Positions 1-10,781 are shown, counted from the first letter of the stretch. The stretch is 64,000 nt of DNA from Paratinospora sagittata (GCA_035771175.1 CM069589.1:28290201-28354200); one strand, 5' to 3'. The notes: generated by a model not told the origin, from the sequence alone. A program made the numbers and translations.

Positions 1-458
1 GCTTAGAGTCTAAAATGCGTCGGGATGCTGTCTGTGGCACTTGAAGACCCACGATGCACCGAGATGCGGTCCACAGACTGCAAGATCCAATGACGTGCCA
101 AATTGATGTTCGATTTAGGACAAAAGAAAGCCATTGGCGCAATGTTCATAGAATGGCTAGAAAGACGTGACGCCACACATTCTCGGGAAGAAGCGACAAG
201 ATTCGCGAGGTGGGGATAAAGGCTTAGGTATGCATACCCTTTACATTATGATAATCATAGCATTGCATTACTCACTTACATTGTATAATGCTACATTACT
301 TCACACATATGAACATATTGATTATATTATGGGGTTGGATCAGGGGCTCGTTTGTGAAACCATGATTCCAAGAGCTGCCAGTGGAATAGGGTTGTGCCTC
401 TTGCTTGCTGGAATGTAGTTCTTTGCACTCGGTCTGTGATATCAAGGGGGAACTTCCA
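1..458 (+). mobile_element. Gypsy LTR X, left part
   Basis: Non-coding LTR sequence of a Ty3/gypsy element that enters from outside the window. It is the left half of an LTR that resumes at 5444: the block at 363-458 (tggaatagggttg, then gtctgtgatatcaaggggg) is a copy of the 90-bp unit repeated at 5481-5660. LTR E is inserted right after this copy. A short open stretch at 167-418 has no recognisable domain and I do not call it a gene. Family assignment rests on the Met-tRNA primer site after the right half. Confidence 0.6.
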
Positions 459-686
459 TGTTGGCCTAGTATTATAATCCAAGAGGAGGGGTGAATTGGA
501 CTTGGCGGATTTTTTAGTTACCTTTCAGATATTTTAATTAAACAAGTAAAGTGTACAGTAGGTAACATTCCAAATAACAAATGCAGGAAAGATAAATGTA
601 CATAGAGGATTTAGAGTGGTTCTGTTCCCCTTGAACCTACGTCCACTACCCAATCACCACGATCAGGATTTTCCAAACACTGTTGG

Positions 687-856
687 CTAATCACTTACGA
701 GCGTGATTAGAAGTTGTTTACACTAACCAACACCAAGGCCTGGTTAGAAAGTCACAACAGCTAACCCACACAAGGGCTTGGTTAGAAAGCCATAGTTTAG
801 GCTACACCAGTGCTTGGCTAGAAAGCCACACTATAACCAACTTACGCACGTGGTTA
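687..856 (-). repeat. Tandem hairpin array in LTR E
   Basis: Short inverted repeats follow one another: CTAATCAC/GTGATTAG at 687-710 (8-bp stem), then CTAACCA/TGGTTAG-type and CTAACC/GGTTAG-type units, ending with TAACCA/TGGTTA at 834-856. On the minus strand, loops such as GCTCGTAA and CGTGCGTAAGT keep a CGTAA core shared with the arrays in the other SIRE-type LTRs, although the stem sequence is different. The array lies downstream of the TATA box in the transcribed part of the LTR. Confidence 0.75.
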
Positions 857-1765
857 CGGGCCGTACAAATAAGGTATAGTCCCAGTTGACTTAATCAAGT
901 CAACAATACATCAAGATTACAAAGATATAGAGAAGTGTTCCAAAAACACTCTCAATAAAATAAGCTTACAATATTGCATGAGTCAACAATACTATTCCAG
1001 CCACTATGATTTTAAATGATGCAAAGTGTTGAAATAGGTTTTTGTTAAATGCAATCGATTCAAATATATGTGACAGTGAATCGAATATGCACAACTATCA
1101 AGATATTGATTCTAAACAATGACAACTTTAAAGCTCACGAAATCAATATACCATGATGATCAAAACTTGATGATTCTGAATGAATATGTGATTAAGATCA
1201 AGAATCAAACAAATCAAGTATGATCAAAAACTTCGATTCAATATAATATGATATTAACACATGAATCGATATCTCAAACTATTTATGAAACCACTAAATA
1301 AGGTATTTTGTTATGAAGATCAAGATAGGGTTTCATAAACACAATCAATACAAAATCAGTTTTAAAGATTATAATCTAAGCACAAAACTGATTTACATAA
1401 ACCAAAATCACAAGAATCTAAATATAGAAATGTATACCTCACAAGGTAAGGTTGAAGCTCAAAGATTCTTCTTGTGTGAAGTTGGATGAGAGAAATCACG
1501 ATCAAGACTCAATAAAAGATGTTGATAGCACTCAAATCGTCTTGAACACTTGCAAAAGAGAAACTCCCAAGTTTCTCAAGGTTTTGAAAGATGTGGAGAA
1601 ATATTTGGAAGATTGGATAAATAGATAAAATGTTGTTGAACTTTTGCTTTCAAAGAAGGTTTAAATCACTCAAGAACTTGTTGTTGGCTTGTAAAATGTC
1701 TGAGATGAAAAATGCACAAGTTCTCTAGATTTTGCAAAAGTTGCTCTTCAAATGAACAAGTGCGA

Positions 1766-1773
1766 TATTTATA
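1766..1773 (-). promoter_or_regulatory. TATA box of LTR E
   Basis: TATAAATA on the minus strand. It lies just downstream (in LTR sense) of the cluster of GCG-containing palindromes at 1795-2040, the same order as in the other SIRE-type LTRs here. Start-site position is inferred only. Confidence 0.55.
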
Positions 1774-1794
1774 GATAAACACCACACGGAGGCA

Positions 1795-2040
1795 TAGGAA
1801 AACGTTCCTTAACATAAGAACGCGTTTTTGGTTTGAAATATTAAATATCTCAGATTTCCCTCCAATCATGGAGTGCGTTCCTTACTTAAGGAGCACGTTC
1901 CTTTTCCCTGATTAGAAAAATTTTGAGTCTCGGAAAAAGCCACAGGAGTGCGTTCCTCTTACAAGGAGCGAGTTCCTTAAACCCTAATAAAAAATCACTG
2001 AGTCTCGGGAAAAAGCTGAGGAGCGCGTTCCTTCACTGAG
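1795..2040 (-). repeat. Palindromic GGAACGCGTTCC-like boxes, U3 of LTR E
   Basis: At least six spaced copies of a degenerate palindrome such as GGAGCGCGTTCC (2020-2031), gagtgcgttcc (1871) and ggagcacgttcc (1890). They alternate with short AT spacers directly upstream of the TATA box. The same cluster is in E' (about 49000-49345). Confidence 0.75.
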
Positions 2041-3047
2041 AAGTGAACGAAACTAAATTTTTGATCATAATAGGTTTAAGACATTGTAAAAAACATAGAG
2101 TAACATTTAATTACATTTAAAAACATTTTTTGACTCGATTTAGGTGCAATTAACACAATTAAACAAGAGTGATCCGATCGATTAAACCAATGATGAAAAC
2201 AATAAGTTCAATACATGTGAAACGATAAAACCATGTCAATTTGACAAGATGAATGCATGTCAAACACTGATCAATATATGTATGATAAACAATTATGACT
2301 AAGTGATAGCATAATTATTAAACTAATATGATTGCATGAATAATTGATCATATAATAATGTATATGCACGAGAATAATAAACTATATGAATGATTTTAGA
2401 AAGGATGCAAATCATGTGTGGTTGGAACCAGTAAATGTTGTTAACCTATATGGTTCATCACTTAGCTCATCCCTAAATATACCGTGATAAAATATATTTT
2501 GATGATCACAAACAAAGTACTTTTTGGTGCTAAACGTGCGTTTAACAAGATTTTATCAAAGCACCGAAGGAAAGCAAAAAGCCAAGGAACGGCTCAATCA
2601 AGGAACTCAAAGATCACATCCAACGGTCAAGTTCGTTTCAATGAAAAGGACTTCAACGATCACATCATGATTTCAAGATCACTTCACTTGAACGATTCGA
2701 TCAAGCTTTATGTTTACATGTCTCAATCAACGTTCAAGTCATTCAATTCCGCGCAAAGCTCTTATTAAAGATCTCATAATGAAGAGTTGGATTTAATGGC
2801 TATGAGAAATCAGAAATACACAAAGTATTTAAGGTATATCTTTCTCTAATCGTTATTACTCAAGATGTTCTTCGAAACCATGCTTAAATCATCTGCATAT
2901 ATTTTTCAAATCTGCATGTTTTGATCATATGTTTTACGGTATTTCAAATGACTTAATTTTCTATATTTAATTTGAAACCTACCGAGTTTTTATTCGCATT
3001 TATCAAATATTTAATCGCGAGTCAAAACTGTTTTCAAAGAATCTTTC

Positions 3048-3672
3048 AGGATGCTAATGATTTAGCAGCGCTCTCCTGAACTTATTAAGTCAGGATGCTG
3101 ATGACTCATTAGGATGCTGATAATGTTCTAGGTTGAATTGAACTGATTTACTAGGACACTTACTTGTACAGTAGCGGCCTCCTTTATTAGTCAACCTCTG
3201 AAGTTGTCAAGAAGGTGACTCAGCATCAGCTCACTGAAAGATGTTTGAAGTTCTTCAAAGAATGTTTCTTTGAGGACGTTGATAGTTATAAGTTGAACAA
3301 TCTATTAGGACGTTATCTGGATAGGAGCGCCCTCACTTTTAGGAATCAACTCAGCAACTTTCAGGACGTTGATTGTCCTTCAGTGTGCTTGTGCTTTTAT
3401 TTTATGCTTTAAAGGCAGGAAGCTTACTCGGATCGTAGCGTCCTCATATATTGAATTGTTTTAAAACATAGTAGGATGCTAACTGTGCATTAGCGCCCTC
3501 AAGGTTAAGTCGTTTAAAGTGTCAAAGTAAGCCAGGACGCTTACGAGTTAGTAGCGCCCTCACTTTAGTGTTTTGCAGGACGCTTATACATAATAAACGC
3601 CCTCAAGGAACCAAAACAAAAAAGATGATATTGTGCGTCAGGAAACTGATTACGGAATCAGGACGCTAATTC
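3048..3672 (+). repeat. AGGACGCT / AGCGCCCTC motif array, U3 of LTR F
   Basis: About a dozen copies of AGGAYGCTnA alternate with tAGCGCCCTCa. The second motif is close to the reverse complement of the first, so each pair is a spaced imperfect inverted repeat. Equivalent arrays are in LTRs A, B, C, J and K. Confidence 0.8.
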
Positions 3673-3936
3673 AACAACCGTCACTGTTCGAACAAGTACA
3701 CTTAGTTTACTTTTTCAAAACAGACCTTTGCACAAAGTCCTTTTCAGACTTATCAGAGATCTTCTCTGATACATGAATTAAGTTTTTCTAAAACTTTCCT
3801 TTATCATGAAATCTGAAAAGAACCAGAATGTTAGTAAAAATTACAGTTGTCATTTTCATAGAACATTCAAGCCATTGTGTGTAAACGTTCATATTATTTG
3901 AACTTCAAATGTCTAACGGCTATGTCCCACTAAGTC

Positions 3937-3944
3937 TATAAATA
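3937..3944 (+). promoter_or_regulatory. TATA box of LTR F
   Basis: TATAAATA downstream of the motif array. The context (agtctataaatacCAGcact) matches that of LTR A at 23209. Confidence 0.6.
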
Positions 3945-4694
3945 CCAGCACTTAGGACCAAACAACTTGCCTATCATTTTATATTGTGCCAATACTTTTT
4001 GAAAGTTAGTCTGTGTCAAAATATTTTTCACTCTAAACTTTTCAAGTATTTTTCACTGATACCTTTACGTATTCAAATGATTTAAATACTGAGCTTATTT
4101 TCATTCTATCTTTGAAAATATATTTGATCTGGTATCAACTCAAATTCTCAGGACCGATTCATACTTGGTATTATTCTTGCTGAAGATAGAATTTGAGATA
4201 TAGTTCATGAGAAATACAGTTGTACTTGATTTCATATCTTAAGTACTGTATTGAACTATATCAGTAGATGCGTTAACAATTGATCACTGAACCATAAGTT
4301 TTCAAACTTATATTTTATATCTATCTTGAAAACTATCTGTGTTTTTGGTTTACACTAGTCCTCCAATTTTCAAATCAATGTTTATTTGGTATCATATTAT
4401 TTTTGAAGAAGCACTGATTTTCATATCACATCATTCATGCTTTTCGAAATTGCACTTGAGCAATACCGAGCATTGAAAGGTAAAGGACAGTAAGTGTATT
4501 TCAACTTAGCATTACCTATTTCATATTTCATATCATTGTAATGCTATGTAATGAGCTTAATTGTAAAGTGTCTACTACGTTAGAACCAATCAACATTATT
4601 GTGTTATAATGCTGGTGTGTTTCTGGACTGAAACAACCAGGACAAATGAATGTAGTTCACTTAATGATTTCAGGATTGAAATCATGTAAGGCTA

Positions 4695-5038
4695 TCTCTG
4701 AACCTGTAAAAGAGAAAAAGGTTCATCCTCACCTGCAAGTAGGAAACCGGCTCATCCTAATCCTGTGAAAGGATAGGTGCGTCATTTACCTGTAAAAGGA
4801 TAGGTTATCTCTTAACCTGTAAAAGGGAAAACGGTTGTTCTTTATCCCGTAAAAGGATCACGGTTCTTCCTTATCCCGTAAAAGGAAAACAGTTCTTCCT
4901 TATCCCGTAAAAGGAACATGAGTTTCTCCTCATCCCGAAAAAAGGAAGTTTGGTTCATCCTTAGCCCGTGAAAGGATTGGTTTGCCGTTAACCTGTAAAA
5001 GGACAGTTGTAACGGTTTGGTTCTCACCCATAAGAGAA
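4695..5038 (+). repeat. Tandem hairpin array in LTR F
   Basis: About twelve near-tandem units of roughly 25-35 bp. The clearest are two consecutive TTCCTT-ATCCCGTAA-AAGGAA hairpins near 4866-4912, an ATCCTT/AAGGAT unit near 4957-4976, and GGTTCTC/GAGAATC at 5019-5040. Loops hold CCYGTAA. Stems differ from those in LTR A (TTCTCA/TGAGAA) but pairing and loop are retained. Confidence 0.8.
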
Positions 5039-5057
5039 TCAGTTAATGGATTGAGAA

Positions 5058-5107
5058 AATCCTAATCGAGAGATTAGGTAGTGTAAGCTCGGCCGAACAA
5101 CTATAAA
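5058..5107 (+). other. Conserved two-stem block of LTR F
   Basis: CCTAATC-GAGA-GATTAGG is a perfect 7-bp stem with a GNRA-type GAGA loop. It is followed by tagtgtaagctcGGCCgaacaacta, the degraded counterpart of the TAGTGG...CCACTA stem seen in LTR A. The block sits just before the LTR end, as in the other SIRE-type LTRs here. Confidence 0.7.
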
Positions 5108-5443
5108 TTTGTGTGTCTGACGTTTGCAATTTAGTCTGTGTTCTAGTTTTGCATCCAATTCCAATGTACTCATGTATATCACTAAGTTATTGGAAGAGAT
5201 ATTTAAAATTGACCATCGCACCCAATTCACCCCCCTCTTGGGTGGACCAACAAATGTTACTCTACAACACTAAGATTCTAATAAAGGAATACAACCATGA
5301 AGCTCTTGAATCATCATAAGGTGTTGTTCCTTCCACATACTTTGACAATGCAGTTGAATCCATTTGATATATCTAGTTAGCACTGAAACAACTACTTCAA
5401 AGGGATTAGTTAACACAGGTATGTTGTTTGCAATCATCAAAAC

Positions 5444-6128
5444 AAAACTGGGTGAGAATAGTTACATCAACACTCCACTTGATGATTGTTGAATAGGGTT
5501 GAGCCTCTTGCTTATGTGACCTGTAGCTGCTTTGCGCTCGGTCGGTGATATTAAGGGGTAACCTCCACGTGATGATTGTGGAATAGGGTCGAGCCTCTTC
5601 CTTGTGTGACCTGTAGCTGTTTTGCGTTTGGTCTGTGATATCAAGGGGGACCTCCACACGAAGATAGTAATCATTTGGCCTACGGTGTTTTCGTAGTTGT
5701 TCTATTATATTGCATTTCATGATTGTACTGTATTATTGTGGATTGAAATGCACTTGATTTGTGTACTGTTATTATTATCTTTTTGTAAATGCTACGTTTA
5801 ACTTGCTAGATCCACTGAGCTGTTGAGCTCACCCCGTTGATATTTTTTCCTAAGGCTCCCAGACGTAGATGCTAGAGCGAGAGCCGTCAAAGCTACGTGC
5901 GAAGGTGGCGCGTAGAGAGTAGGACATTGACATAGATCTAGGTGTGTAGATGTTTAAGATGTATTTTCGCTGCGTACTCATGTATGTAAAATAATGTAGC
6001 CTGTGTACCTTGTGCCCTTCTTGATTTAAGGAGGGTGAATAAAAGATCTATGTTGATGTCCATAACTTTTTGCACTCCGGTTCAACGACTTGTTGCATAT
6101 CATTTGGATGACAGAACTGGGTGTGACA
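5444..6128 (+). mobile_element. Gypsy LTR X, right part, with 90-bp tandem repeat
   Basis: Continues the LTR interrupted at 458. Two adjacent 90-bp units (5481-5570 and 5571-5660, each gatgattgtNgaatagggt...cctccac) match the copy at 363-458. The LTR ends GGGTGTGACA at 6128, followed by a primer-binding site. Apparent minus-strand frames over 5406-5720 arise from the repeat unit and are not genes. Confidence 0.7.
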
Positions 6129-6134
6129 ATTAAA

Positions 6135-6147
6135 TGACATCAGAGCA
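6135..6147 (+). other. Primer-binding site of X (Met-tRNA type)
   Basis: TGACATCAGAGCA starts 7 nt after the LTR end and differs from the canonical TGGTATCAGAGCA at two positions. This places X as the 5' LTR of a plus-strand element. Confidence 0.6.
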
Positions 6148-6149
6148 TG

Positions 6150-6524
6150 ATCTTGCGACCAATGCCATATGATCAATACGCGTGTCAGGCATGTCACCAT
6201 GGTACGCGTATCGACCCCTTCGATACGTGTGTCACTCACCTTGGTACAATTTTAGTACCTCGGTACGCACGTCAGTTATACCCCTTTTAATACATGTGTA
6301 GACCACCTTGGTAAAATTTTATTACCTCGGTGTATGCGTCAATCCTTTGGTACGCAAAATGGTTGCAGTTGTACGTGCATCGATCCCTCGATGAGCGCAT
6401 CAATCATATTAGTACGACATGCGTATCGACCCCTTTCGATACGTGTGTCCACTGCTTGGTACAATCTTAATGCCATGGTGTACGTGTCAATCCCTTGGTA
6501 CGTGCATCGATCATTCACCAACTT
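6150..6524 (+). other. Hairpin-rich leader after the X primer site
   Basis: About 370 bp of inverted repeats: CGTATCGA/TCGATACG at 6207-6227 and again at 6422-6443, GGTAC/GTACC at 6243-6259, GGTAA/TTACC at 6310-6326, and CATCGA/TCGATG at 6378-6393. Units recur at about 68 bp. The open frames here are by-products of the repeats. The block ends abruptly at about 6524, where G-family internal sequence begins. Confidence 0.65.
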
Positions 6525-7431
6525 GGTGGACAATATTATTGCTGCAAGATCTCAACATACTATGGACGGTATAGGAGCTGCAACCATGAGAGATTTTGGA
6601 ATGGATTCAAGTATGGAACATGTTCAATATGGTCAACATTGGGAATATAATTGTATAGGTGACCCTTACCCTCATCAATACCATTCAGGTATATATGACC
6701 ATGAGAACTACTCCTACAATTACTCATGGAATGAATTGCAACCTCTACCGAGCATCTACAACCACGTGGAGAAGAAGTCATCTTTGGAGGAGGCGTTGAG
6801 CTCTTTCATGAGTTAGAGAGTCCAAGAAGAGCCACTTGATTCAAACAACGAAGAAGTAGATGTTGAAGGGAAATTTTTTTTATGCCAATACATGACACCA
6901 CCACAACCACCAAGGCAACTGACTATTGCAGAAGAGATGCAACGTTATGAAGCCTTGAGAAGAGGAGAAATGAGTACATATCATCAACCAAATGTGATTG
7001 AACATGATAATCATGCGGTGCTTATGGATGTGTTCAAGTGTGATGATCAAGAGGTGCCTATGGATATACAATTAGGTGAACCTATGATGCCATATGGTGA
7101 AGAAGTGCCCACCAAAGTGGAAGAGTGCTTTGATGTCAAGAAATATAATTTTGACTTTGAGGATCCATTTGCTAAACAACTACGAGTTGAACTTGTAGTG
7201 GTTAATGATAAAAGCCATTTGGAGGTGCTTGAAGGTCAAAGCTTAAACGTTGACATACTTTCATATGTAGGGAGTGATGCTTCATCGGACTTTGTGTTTC
7301 CATCGGCGGATCAATCATCTAAATTTTTGTGAGAGGAGTACACGAGTCTGATGATTTCGTCATCAAGTCTAAACAACGAGGAAGACAGGAGGATGCTCGA
7401 AATCATAAGGAAACATACGTGGTTCAAATAA
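6525..7431 (+). pseudogene. G-family protein, copy 1 (5'-truncated, broken)
   Basis: Partial copy of the protein encoded at 10782-11813. It starts inside the frame, at the residues corresponding to DNITATRSQH of copy 2. The frame is interrupted by TAG at 6814 (a tryptophan TGG in copy 2) and TGA at 7330 (also tryptophan in copy 2), and lacks a few residues around 7252 relative to copy 2. A stretch near 6680-6810 (HQYHSGIYDHENYSYN, then EKKSSLEEALSSF) resembles the C-terminal part of Athila Gag, as in element H (NQYYLGVRNHENIS, EKKPSLEELLSGY). The rest is acidic and not recognised. No zinc knuckle, protease, RT or integrase is present. Confidence 0.65.
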
Positions 7432-9048
7432 GAAGAGAAAGTCTAGCTAAGGACTATAAAGAAGCGCTTGTTTGGAGGCAACCCAACCAGTTTTGTTTAT
7501 GCTTTTGTTTATTTTTAGTCATTGTAGTATAGATTTTGAATTTTTGTTTTTCACTAATGATATTTATTTTTGTTCCTTCTCAGGTTTTAATGGAAGTTTG
7601 GGGGTCCTCATAGATGCCAACAACAAGAGCCATTGTGGAGTGCTATACATATGGGTTAGGGTAGTCTCGTTACTTTTCCTTTTATCTTTATTTTGTATGT
7701 GGATGTTTTTGCATTGAGGACAATGCATATTTTAAGTTTGGGGGGGAGTTTGAGCTTTTTGATGTCTTTAGTGAAAATTTTTATTTTTGATGAGTCGTGA
7801 TCATTGAATAAATCCATATTCTCTTATGAACTTTGATTTGATTTGATCTTGTATGAATGGTCTATGAAAGGATTAGCACTCATTTCTGAACATGATCTAT
7901 GGAAAATTAGAAAATACTCTTAAGTCTGTGTACTTGATATGCTTTGCCACGTTTATTTGAAATTCTTGTTGACATCTGAGTATAAAATTATGATCATGAG
8001 TTCCACTTGCTATTTAAATTGAGATTTTGCAATATTAAGCTTCATTGAATCTCACTTTTCAAACTTAACTCTAGAACTTGCTTGATCTCTTCTTAAGGTG
8101 AAATCCTAGGAATCACACCATGAGATACATGATTTAGGCCATTTTTGGACAGTTTGAGATATAAAACCCACCTAGTTGTGTATTATTCCTAATTACCCTA
8201 TTTTGAGCTTTATATACTGTTCTTTGTCACCTAAATTGATTAGCCAAGGCCTTTGATTGATATTCCCCTATTTTTCACCCTTGCACCCTTAACTCTTTGA
8301 AGTAGATGAATTATAATGGGTTGGGTCGTTTTCATGGAAATTTATATGTAAATATGCTATGGAATGAGAATGTATGTGAAGGTGAATCAAAATGGTTCAA
8401 AATATGTGAACATGAAGAAAAAGAAAGATGAAGAAGAAAAATAATGAAAAGAAAAAGTACAGTTCTTCATCAAAGAGTGAATTGAATAAGTTTGGGGGAA
8501 TGTAAAGGGTGATGTGATGATTCATTTTGTAAGGCATGAGATGTTAAAAAGGTGCTATGTACAAAAGATGTTTTGGGTGTATTGAGCTTCATTTTATTTA
8601 TGTTATCAAACCCTTAACCTTAGCCTTCCATTACAAACTAGCAAAGTCCTATTGATCTTAATTGGTGTGAGACCTACATTAGGGGAGAGAAGTGTGAAAA
8701 ATAAGAATATGAAGTTCAGGTTTTGTTTTGTTGAGATCACATTTTTTATCTTGCTTGTCTTGGTCTATATGATTTATGAGTGGTCATGTGAATGACTTTA
8801 TTGCTTATTTGTCAATGATGATAGAAAACAAGACATAGTTTGGTAGGTTGAAATTCTAGACAATAAGTTTAAACTTTCAAAGTTTTCCTTGTGTTCTGTT
8901 GTATGAGATGTATGCTATCTTTGAGATCATGAGAACCCGTTTGTGCAAACCAAATCCTTGTTCATTCTAGAATATGCGAAGAGTCTGTTTGTCCAACTTT
9001 CATTTTTCTCTTTGCTCGAGACGATCAAAGTCTAAGTTTGGGGGAATT
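7432..9048 (+). mobile_element. G-family 3' internal non-coding region, copy 1
   Basis: Non-coding, AT-rich. It opens with the conserved cue ggaggcaacccaac, then agtcattgtagtata, then a splice-acceptor-like cttctcaggttttaatg near 7578. AAGTTTGGGGG purine tracts occur near 7594, 7734 and 8488, and the terminal one (about 9033-9045) directly precedes the LTR and is the likely polypurine tract. No gene is seen; the frames at 7329-7717 are chance. Confidence 0.7.
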
Positions 9049-10580
9049 TGATAAGTTGAGTTTTAGTTTTAGTTTTAATTTGATAAGTTGAGTGTTTAGG
9101 TTCATTTAGATGTTTTTATGAGTTTTATAACTTGGTTTTAGTGGTTTTCATGAATAAAATGTATTAGGCTAACTTAGAAAAATAATCATGATTTTTAAGT
9201 ATTTTTTCTAAAGTCAATTTCATCATTTACATAGTAATATTGTCACATTTTGCATGTTAATACATATTTGCATTCAGACTTTTAATATTTGATTAGTTTA
9301 GATCATTTACATGTGTTTTTGTGCTTTGTTTTATAGGAAAATAAGGAGCCTAATTAGGCTAAAAAGGGGTCAAGAACATGCTTAAGAAGTGGACCAAAAG
9401 CAAAGAGAAAAGCTAGAAAGTGGCTAAGTCCACAAAGAAGCAAAAGACAAAAGAGAGAAAAAAAAGAGAAAGAGGAGTCGTTCTAAGCGTCGCGGCGCTC
9501 CAAGAGAAATTCATGCATGATAAAAAGCCTGTAGGGCCGCGGCGCTGGTTCCAAGCCCTGCGGCGCTACATGAAACCCCTTGCTACGTTTATTTTGTGCT
9601 TGTTTTGGTCTTTACCCACGCTTTGTATTTTAGGCTCATTGGAGGGGTTAGTAATCTATCTCTCACATTCTATTACATTTTTAGATTAGAGTAGCTAGGT
9701 TTAGAGAAAGAGGAACAAGAGAAGAGACAAGAAGAAGAAGAAGGAGTTGCAGGTTTGAAGCTTGAAGAAGAAGGGGATTTCTCACCTAAGAAGGGGGTTT
9801 CTTTACTTATTCTTTCAATTAGAAATTGTTTCAATGATTTCCTATTTGAATCTCTATCTTGTATCCATGGATTGGTTTATGAACTAAATAGATAATCTAG
9901 AGTTTTGATTTAGCTATGTTGGATCTTATGATTGAGTCATTGTTTATGTGTTTTTGAACAATCTTTTGGGTTTATTTATGTTTCTCCATGCTTAATGCTT
10001 TCAAATTGCTGATCTGCTTTGAATGAACTTGGATTTGGTTTTTTGCACTCGAGAGAGGTGTTATCGAATTTGAGCAAGGGATTTGTAACCTAGGTTAGTA
10101 GTATCGAGTCGAGAGACCTACGAACACCTTTGAAATCATTTAAAAATGAATCATAGATCTTAATGCATTCTTAATCTATTGGTTGGCGCTCCAAAGAGGG
10201 AATTGATAACTTAAGGATAAATGTTCAAATTGATGCTCGAAAGAGGTATTTGGATGGGTCAGGATTCATGATTTATAAATTCCATAAATTAATTCATTAA
10301 CATAATTATTAGAGATTATAAGATACAACATAGTGAAATCTAAACTCTAGAACTATAAATCCATTGATTTCTCTCCAATTTCCATTTAATTTGCATTCTT
10401 TTGTTCGATTATGTTTATTTTACGTCTTAGCAATTAAATCATCTCTTTTTATCACCTAGATAAAACCATTAATCATTGTAGTTTTGGGCATTTCTATTAG
10501 TAAAATTACCTTCGCTGGGAAACAATAACCCGACTCACCTCGGTATATTATAACTTGACTAACTTAAATAATCACGATCA
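9049..10580 (+). mobile_element. G-family LTR (middle, shared)
   Basis: Begins TGATAAGTTGAGTTTTAG after a polypurine tract and ends AATCACGATCA just before an Asp-tRNA-type primer site. It therefore acts as the 3' LTR of the copy on its left and the 5' LTR of the copy on its right. It contains a GC-rich palindromic segment (9485-9572, GCCGCGGC at 9536-9543) and four CTCGAGAG-like boxes between 10040 and 10250. The frame at 9420-9689 lies over the GC-rich segment and has no known domain. Confidence 0.85.
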
Positions 10581-10586
10581 AGTTTT

Positions 10587-10604
10587 TGGCTCCGTTGTTG
10601 GGGA
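10587..10604 (+). other. Primer-binding site of G (Asp-tRNA-like)
   Basis: TGGCTCCGTTGTTGGGGA follows the LTR end after a short AGTTTT spacer. It is a diverged form of the TGGCGCCGTTGCCGGGGA primer site of Athila-type elements. Confidence 0.75.
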
Positions 10605-10781
10605 AGGTTTCAATTTTACTTTTATTAATACCAATTCGAAGTGATTTTGGTTTTAATTTAGGTATTTTTGTTTATTTGTTATATGTAAAAAAAAAAAACA
10701 AAAACAAAACATTTGTTCGTCTCTTTTTATGATTTTTCTTTTATTTAATTTTAGTGTTATTTGATTTTTCTTTTTGTAGAA

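Larger units (their letters stand above)
2439..5252 (+). mobile_element. Solo SIRE-type LTR F
   Basis: Starts TGTTAACCTATATGG and ends GGGTGGACCAACA, flanked by the 5-bp TSD AATGT (2434-2438 and 5253-5257). No internal region is present, so this is a solo LTR formed by LTR-LTR recombination. Its 2.8 kb hold, in order, an array of AGGACGCT/AGCGCCCTC motifs (3048-3672), a TATA box (3937), a long AT-rich stretch, a hairpin array (4695-5038) and a two-stem block (5058-5107). Small open frames at 2484-2768 and 3215-3412 have no recognisable domain. Confidence 0.92.
459..5443 (-). mobile_element. SIRE-type copia LTR E (minus), split by F
   Basis: Read on the minus strand this LTR starts TGTTTTGATGATTGC (5443) and ends CTAGGCCAACA (459). 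Its two pieces are 459-2438 and 5253-5443. Removing F (2439-5252) restores continuity with the related copy E' at 48260-49913. The order on the minus strand is palindromic GGAGCGCGTTCC-like boxes (2040-1795), TATAAATA (1773-1766), hairpin array (856-687), two-stem block (about 660-610), terminal inverted motif. No clear 5-bp TSD is seen (ttcca left, aaact right), so the flank was probably rearranged. It could be a solo LTR or the remnant of a longer element. Confidence 0.8.

Noticed and set aside
167..418. Open frame of 83 codons
   Set aside because: It lies in gypsy LTR sequence and overlaps a 90-bp repeat unit, with a GTG start and no recognisable domain.
4695..5038. CRISPR-like array of short repeats in LTR F
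   Set aside because: Units are degenerate, spacers are not unique inserts of constant length, there are no cas genes, and the host is a plant. It is an LTR hairpin array.
5406..5720. Two overlapping minus-strand frames with repeated peptide segments
   Set aside because: The repetition reflects the 90-bp tandem repeat of LTR X; several frames are open at once, as expected for a repeat and not for a gene.
9420..9689. Basic protein frame in the G LTR
   Set aside because: It spans the A/G-rich and GC-palindrome segment of the LTR; the corresponding segment at 21493-21742 does not keep the same frame.
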